Shown in pieces: positions 1 to 5,419 of a stretch of 13,824 nucleotides of DNA (its first letter is position 1; every line of letters starts with the position of its first letter). Origin of the DNA: JAGOSA01 sp043718505 (GTDB lineage Bacteria > Patescibacteriota > Minisyncoccia > Phycocordibacterales > UBA9973). Position numbers and translations under genes: made by a program. The notes under the pieces were generated by a model, which was not told where the DNA came from, made no database searches, and saw only the letters and a list, made by a program, of their open reading frames with translations. The stretch is from contig JAYSVN010000038.1 in the NCBI GenBank assembly GCA_043718505.1, positions 1 through 13,824 on the forward strand. The letters run 5' to 3'.

Positions 1-182
1 CTTATCTCCTCTCGAAAATTTTTACTATCTATGAGGAGATATGTAAAGCCGGCTGACAAAACAAAAAACAAAGCTCGTAGATACAGAGTCTTGGTAGTCA
101 CGTATGGGAAGAGCACGTTGCTGCTGATGACAATCGGCGTGAGAGCAACAAGGAGGAGAATCCATTTCAGGGCGTTTTTCAT
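1..182 (-). CDS. Partial membrane protein, N-terminal 60 residues, O-antigen-ligase-like
   Basis: An open frame on the minus strand starts with ATG at 182 and runs off the left edge, so only 60 residues are visible. It begins MKNALKWILLLVALTPIVIS, a short basic start followed by a hydrophobic segment at residues about 6-21. A short loop with FPYVTTK follows, then a second hydrophobic segment at about 33-51. The pattern of a first helix, a LFPY(V/I)T-K motif and a second helix resembles the start of the large O-antigen-ligase/tetratricopeptide membrane proteins common in Parcubacteria. I recall that family from experience and cannot align it here. If correct, it would join surface polysaccharide units at the membrane. 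It lies downstream of the surface-protein gene on the same strand but behind a terminator, so it probably has its own promoter. The ORF is certain as a frame; the family call is tentative. Confidence 0.6.
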   Translation of the reverse strand, partial: MKNALKWILLLVALTPIVISSNVLFPYVTTKTLYLRALFFVLSAGFTYLLIDSKNFREEI

Positions 183-189
183 CTCAAGT

Positions 190-198
190 ACTATAGCA
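190..198 (-). promoter_or_regulatory. Extended -10 promoter of the left-edge membrane protein gene
   Basis: Read on the minus strand the sequence is TGCTATAGT, a TGn extended -10 followed by a five-of-six match to TATAAT. Only seven bases separate it from the ATG at 182, so transcription would begin at or within about one base of the start codon. There is no clear -35, because that region is occupied by the upstream terminator. This is inference from sequence only. Confidence 0.4.
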
Positions 199-208
199 AA
201 ACGAATAC

Positions 209-236
209 AAAAAACCACCCTTTCGGGTGGTTTTTT
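209..236 (-). terminator. Rho-independent terminator after the surface-protein gene
   Basis: The stem CCACCC/GGGTGG (215-220 with 225-230) has a four-base loop. It is flanked by six A on one side (209-214) and six T on the other (231-236), so it could work in both directions. It lies 45 bases past the stop of the minus-strand surface-protein gene and just ahead of the next minus-strand gene, so terminating the former is its likely job. Confidence 0.9.
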
Positions 237-281
237 GCTTCGAATTTACGTTTCGAGAGACGAATTAGTTGGACTCTCTAA

Positions 282-3200
282 TTATGAGTGAATCGAGTAA
301 CTATTAGCTGGGAAGTTATAGATACTTGAGCCAGTAGCGTTAGTACCGTTACCAGCAACATCGTCCCAGTTAAAGCCAGAGGCTGTAGCTGTCGTTGAAA
401 CTGTTGGAGTACCACTTGCTGCTGCTGTACCACCGACTGTAGCGTAGATGCTAAATGTCTTTGATGTACCGCCTGCAATCAAGTAACCGTCACTGTCTGT
501 GTTTGATTCAGCTGGGACAGAGTCACTACCACTGTTGTTAGTGAGACTATCAGCGAATTCACAAGTGATCGTAGCGCCAGAGATTCCACAGTCAGATGTC
601 GTGATCGCTGTAGAGCCATCAGCAATGTAGATTGCTGTAAAGGCTGCTGTAGTGATACTTGATGAACCTGCTGTAAGAACAATGTCGTTAACCTTAATAC
701 TTCCGGCTGCATCTGCAGCAACGGTGACTTCACCGATCTTATTGTTAGCAGAAAGAGTAAGGCCGCCGTTTGCTGACGTTGTACCAGCACCCGTTATTGT
801 AACTGTAGGCTTTGAACCGACGAGTGTCATCTGGTTCGCTGCTGCTGGAGTTACTGCAGCTGCTGAAGTGGTTGTGCCAATCACAGATTTAACATAGGTA
901 AGGTATACCGTTGATGTTGAACCTGAAGCGAGAGCACCTGTAACACCGTTAGCTGGGCTGTAAGTCATGTAAGCATCTGCCTGAACACCACCTGTACCGT
1001 TTGGTACGCTGATACTAAGACCAGTGAGGTATGCAAGACCCTGTGGAGTAACAGTGTCACTGCTTGCATGTGTTGCAGCAGAACCTGAAATCGCACGAGT
1101 AACAGTAAGTGTCGTTGATGACGGTACTGCTGTTACGAGCACGTATTCACTGTTGATCTTAAGGAGTGAACCAACTGGAATGTTTGTTGTTGAAGCAACA
1201 GTTGCAGTTGTTGCAGCAGTTACCATCTGAGCACTAAGAGTAGTGGTTGATGGAGTAACGACTGAAGCAGACTGTGAACCAACTTTGATGCTTGAAACTG
1301 TTCCTGATGCACTACCGATAACTGCGAACTTGAGTTCAGAAATTGTTCCTGAGCCATTTGTTGCTGTGAAGCGGTATGAAGCCTTTGAAGCGTCAGCTGC
1401 ACTCAAAGCTGTCGCTACGAACTGCGCTGCAGTTGAAGACGAAGCTACGAATGTTGGAGCTGAGACTGAGCCTGCACCAAGAGTAATTTGCTGTCCGGTT
1501 GTAGCTGAACTTGGAGTAACCGTCACATTTGAGGTTGCACCAAGAGCTGATGGAAGCAAGGTTGTTACAACTGTACCTGAAGCTGTTGCGCCGAGGTCAG
1601 CAAAGATATCAATAGTCTTTGAAGAACCTGCTGCGATTGTGAAGTCAACATTAAAGGTATTAGCTGCAGTTACACTGCCCTGCGGTGTAGAACCTGATCC
1701 AGATGTTTCGCTTGTGCGAAGGTTGGAGAAGTTCGTAAGAGCTGGAGTAGTGCTTGACGTAAGAACGGTTGTACCGTCTGTTGTCATGCCAAGAGCGAGG
1801 CTAGTCACACGAACACCTTCAGATGAACTCTGATTTTGAAGTGTGAATGAACCGATCTTAACATTTGCTGTGTTTGGACTCATTGTCTGGTTAGTGTAAG
1901 AACCGTTCTTAGCAACAACCAATTGACCAGTCTGGATAGTCAAACTATTACCAGTAACGGCAACAGCTGGAAGACTAACTGACTGAAGTGAGGTCATACC
2001 TTGAGCATTTGAAGAACCTGCGTTAACCGTGACAGCGATAGTACCACCAGTGTAATTCTGGTTTGTACTGTTCTGAAGGTCACCGCGAACTTCAAAAGTA
2101 GTGTCAGAACCTGCTGGGATAATCATAGAAGATCCGAGCTGGAAGACTACTGCACCTGAAGTGTAGTTAGTGCTTGAACCAACCTGAGCTCCGTTGTAGT
2201 ACAAAGTCAAGTTGTTGAAGTTTGTTGTTGAACCAGATGCAGTTATACCACTAGTGATAGCAGGAGTAACTGAAATGTTCATAACTTTAACATCTTCACC
2301 GTAACCACGGATTTTGAATTTACCGATAACTACGTTTGATGCACCGCCAGTAACGTTAGTTACTGTCTGGAAAGTTGGATCAACAGCGAAAGTAGCAGAA
2401 CCAGCATTTACGCTGATTGTTGCACCCTCACTGATTGAGAAGGTTGAGCTTCCACCAACTGTAACAATCGGATTCACACCGAGCTGACTATCTGTTGTCA
2501 TCAAGTCAGAAGCGTTTTGGAGTGAAAGGTAGAAAGTACGAGCTGAGCCGCCTGAAACATCTGCGCGGACTTCAACAGTGTGAGAACCGGTAGAAAGAGC
2601 CATTGGTGCACTTGTCATGTCAAAAGTGACATAGCCATTTGCACTAACTCCTGTTGCTGTACCAGCCTGAATACCATCAACATAGAGCTTCACATTTGTG
2701 AGAGAGCCTGTTGCGGCAGAGCCGATGTAACGAAGAGTCAAGCCCTTAAGCCAGACAGATCGTGTTGAAATCTGAACTGGAACTGACCATACAGTGTAAC
2801 CAGTTGTTCCAGCATTAATTGTTGGAGCGCCGATAACATTGTTGTATGAAGCAGAACCTGAGTCAGGATTAGCAGAGAGGCTTTGAGCAACGATAACACC
2901 TGCGAGAATACCAGTACCATCAGTGATAGACATGATATTACCAGCGAGGCTTGCAGTCATAGCCGTACCGTTAACTGTGTAACCTGTAAGAGTTACGCCA
3001 ACAGCCTGACCTGAGTATGTAGCACCTGATGGGATGTCTGCGCGAACTGCGATTGTAGCTGAACCGTTAACAGCGATGCTAAGACCGTTGAAGGTAATAA
3101 CGCCGTTTGAGTTAACAGAAGCTGCTTCGCCTACGCGAGTTGCACCCTGGTAGAGGTATACACTCTGAAGAGCTGCGTTTGCAGAAACACCAGTGCGCTG

Positions 3201-3770
3201 AAGGGTCACGCTTGTGACTGTACCATTACCTGTGAAGGTAAAGTGAGCCATATCAGCTGATGAACCTGTAACGATAGTATTTGCTGCAGGATTGTCAGTA
3301 GCGAGCATTACTCCTACTGGACCTGTTGGGTTTTGAGTTGTACCTCCGTTACAAGCCTGACCCGTGATTGGGCTAAAGCCTGCAGTTGATGTACAGCCAG
3401 GTGGGAGACTACCAGTGTTAGTAGTTCCGCAACCATTAGTATTCATCTTATCGCGACTGCGTGGACCAAAGACGCCATCTGCTGTGAGAGACATCTTAGC
3501 CTGCCATACTTTGACTGCTGCACGAGTCTTACCTGCGAATGTTGAGGTTTCCATACCTGGAGAACCTGCACCGACAGTGTGGACCCTAGTATCAGCACAC
3601 AAGTTAAGAGCCTTTTGGAGCTCCATAACCTGAACACCACGTGAACCCATTTTCAGAGTTGGAGCAGTGAACGTGTATGCATTTGCAGAGCGTACGCCAG
3701 CGAAGGCGAAAGCGAATGCTACCAAACCCAAAACCACTTTCGCGGAATTAGATTTAAGAAATTTAGACAT
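282..3770 (-). CDS. Giant secreted surface (S-layer-like) protein with peptidoglycan-binding domain
   Basis: 1162 residues. Residues 1-31 form a signal peptide (basic start, hydrophobic core 11-25, probable cleavage after ANA at 31). Residues about 36-109 are a PG_binding_1 domain: LKMGSRGVQVMELQKAL at the start and ADGVFGP before the end are family hallmarks. The rest is rich in Ser, Thr, Gly, Ala and Val. A unit with a hydrophobic strand ending V-R-A-D, V-R-G-D or I-F-A-D recurs near 242, 401, 561 and 722, and a decayed copy (IYATVGG) lies near 1108, so the shaft looks like about five beta-sandwich repeats. Residues about 864-910 contain a different module (SEYVLVT, then TLTVTRAISG, then THAS). 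There is no C-terminal anchor, so attachment is probably through the N-terminal domain. An S-layer or surface-fibre role is inferred. It is monocistronic: long non-coding DNA lies upstream and a strong terminator downstream. No Shine-Dalgarno sequence precedes the ATG. Confidence 0.85.
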   Translation of the reverse strand: MSKFLKSNSAKVVLGLVAFAFAFAGVRSANAYTFTAPTLKMGSRGVQVMELQKALNLCADTRVHTVGAGSPGMETSTFAGKTRAAVKVWQAKMSLTADGVFGPRSRDKMNTNGCGTTNTGSLPPGCTSTAGFSPITGQACNGGTTQNPTGPVGVMLATDNPAANTIVTGSSADMAHFTFTGNGTVTSVTLQRTGVSANAALQSVYLYQGATRVGEAASVNSNGVITFNGLSIAVNGSATIAVRADIPSGATYSGQAVGVTLTGYTVNGTAMTASLAGNIMSITDGTGILAGVIVAQSLSANPDSGSASYNNVIGAPTINAGTTGYTVWSVPVQISTRSVWLKGLTLRYIGSAATGSLTNVKLYVDGIQAGTATGVSANGYVTFDMTSAPMALSTGSHTVEVRADVSGGSARTFYLSLQNASDLMTTDSQLGVNPIVTVGGSSTFSISEGATISVNAGSATFAVDPTFQTVTNVTGGASNVVIGKFKIRGYGEDVKVMNISVTPAITSGITASGSTTNFNNLTLYYNGAQVGSSTNYTSGAVVFQLGSSMIIPAGSDTTFEVRGDLQNSTNQNYTGGTIAVTVNAGSSNAQGMTSLQSVSLPAVAVTGNSLTIQTGQLVVAKNGSYTNQTMSPNTANVKIGSFTLQNQSSSEGVRVTSLALGMTTDGTTVLTSSTTPALTNFSNLRTSETSGSGSTPQGSVTAANTFNVDFTIAAGSSKTIDIFADLGATASGTVVTTLLPSALGATSNVTVTPSSATTGQQITLGAGSVSAPTFVASSSTAAQFVATALSAADASKASYRFTATNGSGTISELKFAVIGSASGTVSSIKVGSQSASVVTPSTTTLSAQMVTAATTATVASTTNIPVGSLLKINSEYVLVTAVPSSTTLTVTRAISGSAATHASSDTVTPQGLAYLTGLSISVPNGTGGVQADAYMTYSPANGVTGALASGSTSTVYLTYVKSVIGTTTSAAAVTPAAANQMTLVGSKPTVTITGAGTTSANGGLTLSANNKIGEVTVAADAAGSIKVNDIVLTAGSSSITTAAFTAIYIADGSTAITTSDCGISGATITCEFADSLTNNSGSDSVPAESNTDSDGYLIAGGTSKTFSIYATVGGTAAASGTPTVSTTATASGFNWDDVAGNGTNATGSSIYNFPANSYSIHS

Positions 3771-3777
3771 AATATTT

Positions 3778-3813
3778 ATAATATTGATGCACGTTATATG
3801 AATTTCGACGTGC
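3778..3813 (-). promoter_or_regulatory. Start-proximal palindrome and -10-like element of the surface-protein gene
   Basis: A perfect six-base inverted repeat GCACGT/ACGTGC (3789-3794 with 3808-3813, 13-base spacer) lies upstream of the ATG. Between it and the ATG, the minus strand reads TATTAT (3778-3783) and then seven bases to the start codon, the same layout as other promoters in this window. If TATTAT is the -10, the palindrome flanks the -35 position and would suit an operator. If transcription starts further upstream, the palindrome becomes a 5'-end mRNA hairpin. The sequence does not decide between the two. Confidence 0.3.
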
Positions 3814-4034
3814 TCATAGCATTTAAGTTATTGAGCAAGATTCACAGTATGCATGTAAAGAATTAATTTAAGAATTTTTTAATCCCTAAATTGAACTCAG
3901 TTTTGTTGAATTATTTTTATTGAGAACAATTCAAAACTCGAAACCAATTACGCTATCTATAAAGATATATAGAACATGTAACTGATATCTGCCTTGTCGA
4001 CAGGGCCGATAAAGGCCGACCAAAATACAAAACA

Positions 4035-4340
4035 AAAAGATTGACTACTCTTCGGTATCAAGTTTCGTCAACCTATAGATTTGTCAATGATCGAACCGTT
4101 TTTGTAACGTACAGAACACAATAATACCGGGGTCCTATCTCCCGATTGCGCCTTTACGTTAACAGGCATATTAGCACGAGACAGCTTTTGCCGCCAGTAA
4201 TATGCTTCGCCAATTATATGGCCTAATTCATTAGTTACCAAACGATAACCTGTGGATTAAGCTTTAAAAATCAGCGTTTTCTCCAGCCATGCATTCCGCG
4301 AACGGAATGAGACGCATGACGTGCACTAATGATGACGGTA
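4035..4340 (-). ncRNA. Candidate structured RNA upstream of the surface-protein gene
   Basis: Read on the minus strand, five stem-loops follow each other. The first is a 7-bp stem with a UUCG loop (4292-4309). The second is an 8-bp stem GCATATTA/TAATATGC enclosing a 6-bp GGCGGC/GCUGUC stem and an AAAA loop (4166-4205). The third is GCCU/AGGC continued by UUA/UAA (4150-4167). The fourth is a 6-bp AUCGGG/CCCGGU stem (4126-4146). The fifth is a 7-bp stem with one bulge (4041-4061), followed by a U-rich run (4021-4040) like a weak terminator. The G-U pairs in stems two and four fit the minus strand as the transcribed one. I looked for hallmarks of tmRNA, RNase P RNA and SRP RNA and saw none. It could instead be a long leader of the surface-protein mRNA, or chance folding. 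Confidence 0.3.
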
Positions 4341-4342
4341 GA

Positions 4343-4396
4343 TATATAAAGAGAGTGACACAAAAATCAATAAAAAACACAACACGGATTTGTCAA
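4343..4396 (-). promoter_or_regulatory. Possible minus-strand promoters for the candidate RNA or long leader
   Basis: On the minus strand there is TTGATT (4365-4370), 16 bases, then TATATA (4343-4348). There is also a perfect TTGACA (4391-4396) followed after 18 bases by TATTGA (4367-4372). Either would start a transcript just ahead of the first stem-loop at 4309. The region is AT-rich, so chance matches are likely. Confidence 0.3.
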
Positions 4397-4425
4397 ACCC
4401 AGCTTATTATAAATGCCTATTATAA

Positions 4426-5268
4426 TTAATTGCTGATGTCTTTGAGGCGATACATGCTCCATCGTCTTTCACCAATTCGTTCGATTGTGCCTTCATCTAT
4501 GAGCGTCTGCAAATCTCGCTGTATAGTCTTAAAGGACACATCAGGAAACTCGGTTTTAATTTCAGTAATATTTAGAGATCGCTTATTTTTTAAAGCTTTA
4601 ATGATCTTTATTTTACGGTCATTAGTAACTGTGGATTTGTCCTTTAGATTAATATGCTGACCAAAAGAGGGAGAAAGGGTTTTATTAAGGACATTTATTG
4701 CTAATGGCCCATGTCCTTTATCAAGAATGTCCTTTATATGTCCTTTATAGTTTTCTGTTGTCTTTAGAGGTTTTTCTTCCGATTGGTCTTTTAGAATACT
4801 TTCGATATCAACAAGTCCGCCTCGGCGTGACTCATAACTACCACCGAGAGCCATGAGCTCAAGCCGAAGTATCCTGAAGTTCATCTCCGAGACAAGAAAG
4901 AGGGTAACGCCGACTTCCAGATAAGAAATGATCTTCTTGATGAGCGTCATAACTTCGTTTGTTCGACGATCATAACTATCGCCCCTCTGTCCCGCAATAT
5001 CGTTTGTAACGGACAAAAGCATCAAGCCAGCTTTCCTTATTTCCTTTTGTAGTGGCTCTTCAGATGGCAGTATATTGGACACTATGTAGAGTGCCGCAAC
5101 AATATTACCTGCCCGTTTAGCTGACTGAGCAAGGGATTTATCCATAGTTTCAAGGGAGTTTTTGACATGTCCTTGAGAATGACTGATGGCTTTTATAGAA
5201 TTGTCCTTTTGGGGGTCCATATAATTGTGAGAATGTCTCTTATGTCCTTTATTATAACTATAGGACAT
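4426..5268 (-). CDS. DeoR-type winged-helix DNA-binding protein
   Basis: 280 residues. Residues about 217-275 form a winged helix-turn-helix of DeoR type: RKIKIIKALKNK, then ITEIKTEF, the recognition-helix region VSFKTIQRDLQTLIDEG, and a wing ending in GERRWSMYRL. Residues about 45-140 are helical and moderately hydrophobic (IVAALYIVSNIL, VGVTLFLVSEMNF); they may be a dimerisation or sensing part. The N-terminus (1-40) is rich in His, Lys and Asn. This layout matches a family frequent in Parcubacteria that I know only as uncharacterised HTH proteins. It is divergent from ftsK, separated by a 122-bp inverted-repeat element. A 7-bp inverted repeat (ATGTCCT/AGGACAT, 5242-5248 with 5262-5268) spans the translation start, suggesting self-regulation. 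DNA binding is well supported; targets and ligand are unknown. Confidence 0.75.
   Translation of the reverse strand: MSYSYNKGHKRHSHNYMDPQKDNSIKAISHSQGHVKNSLETMDKSLAQSAKRAGNIVAALYIVSNILPSEEPLQKEIRKAGLMLLSVTNDIAGQRGDSYDRRTNEVMTLIKKIISYLEVGVTLFLVSEMNFRILRLELMALGGSYESRRGGLVDIESILKDQSEEKPLKTTENYKGHIKDILDKGHGPLAINVLNKTLSPSFGQHINLKDKSTVTNDRKIKIIKALKNKRSLNITEIKTEFPDVSFKTIQRDLQTLIDEGTIERIGERRWSMYRLKDISN
4532..5268. repeat. Array of ATGTCCTT motifs inside the regulator gene
   Basis: The 7-mer TGTCCTT or its complement AAGGACA occurs nine times here: 4532, 4638, 4687, 4712, 4728, 4739, 5168, 5202 and 5243. A near copy overlaps the start codon at 5262-5268. Copies at 4728 and 4739 are 11 bp apart, about one helical turn. 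Copies at 4687-4694 and 4711-4718 form a perfect 8-bp inverted repeat. In the protein the motif is read as KGH/QGH, as KDK/KDN, or on the opposite strand as VLN or VSF, so it is not explained by one amino-acid repeat. Elsewhere in the window I noticed one exact copy, near 12375. Confidence 0.7.
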
Positions 5269-5276
5269 TTTTTAAT

Positions 5277-5398
5277 CAATGTTGCTGATAACTTCCTGAG
5301 GGTCTCTCGCACGCTTGATCGAAGCGATCAGGCGCGAGAGGTCGGGGTTTTCGTAGCAACCAAAAACCCCGACCCGAAGGAAGTTACCGGCAACATTG
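5277..5398. repeat. 122-bp inverted-repeat element with two nested hairpins
   Basis: The ends are 28-base inverted repeats (5277-5304 and 5371-5398) that match at 24 positions, starting CAATGTTGC on each strand. Inside are two further hairpins. The first has a 6-bp CTCTCG/CGAGAG stem (5304-5309 with 5335-5340), a two-base bulge, and a 10-bp stem (5312-5321 with 5325-5334, one G-U) with an AAG loop. The second is a perfect 12-bp stem GGTCGGGGTTTT/AAAACCCCGACC (5340-5351 with 5363-5374). Together they fold as a three-way junction or cruciform. The element fills the space between two divergent genes. There is no U-run after the stems, so it is not an ordinary terminator. Confidence 0.85.
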
Positions 5399-5407
5399 TG
5401 TTACAAT
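5399..5407 (+). promoter_or_regulatory. Extended -10 promoter of ftsK
   Basis: TGTTACAAT is a TGn extended -10 with a five-of-six hexamer. It lies 12 bases before the ATG at 5420, predicting an mRNA leader of about five bases. It directly abuts the right end of the inverted-repeat element, which therefore occupies the -35 region. No good -35 is visible. Confidence 0.45.
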
Positions 5408-5419
5408 ATTACTTACGTT

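Larger units (their letters stand above)
3771..4425. other. 655-base non-coding region upstream of the surface-protein gene
   Basis: I find no convincing protein-coding frame and no tRNA here. It is AT-rich next to the surface-protein gene (3771-3960) and more mixed further out. It holds a palindrome near the gene start, an imperfect inverted repeat TTGAATT/AATTCAA (3906-3912 with 3928-3934), a series of stem-loops between 4041 and 4309, and promoter-like hexamers on the minus strand between 4343 and 4396. The regulator gene ends at its far side with no clear terminator. Confidence 0.7.

Noticed and set aside
31..291. Plus-strand open frame of 86 codons at the left edge
   Set aside because: It runs through a strong terminator hairpin and over the opposite-strand membrane-protein start. 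Its translation is basic and without domain features.
1243..1833. A 196-codon open frame on the plus strand inside the surface-protein gene
   Set aside because: It is the antisense of a highly repetitive Ser/Thr/Val/Ala-rich gene, whose codon bias keeps the opposite strand open. The product has no recognisable domain.
4086..4100. GGTTCGATC on the minus strand, like a tRNA or tmRNA T-loop
   Set aside because: The flanking five bases on each side do not pair, and no acceptor stem or other arms could be found.
4246..4260. Near match to a DnaA box (minus strand TTAATCCACA) in the large gap
   Set aside because: One imperfect box without partners, and no dnaA or dnaN gene nearby, does not support an origin.
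4532..4745. CRISPR array reading of the repeated ATGTCCTT motif
   Set aside because: Repeats are only 7-11 bases, irregularly spaced, on both strands and inside an intact coding frame.
5340..5374. The 12-bp hairpin beside ftsK as a terminator
   Set aside because: Neither side has a run of T after the stem, and the neighbouring genes point away from it.
5396..5419. Eight-codon upstream extension of ftsK from TTG
   Set aside because: It begins inside the inverted-repeat element and upstream of the predicted transcription start. MAKK from ATG 5420 is the natural start.
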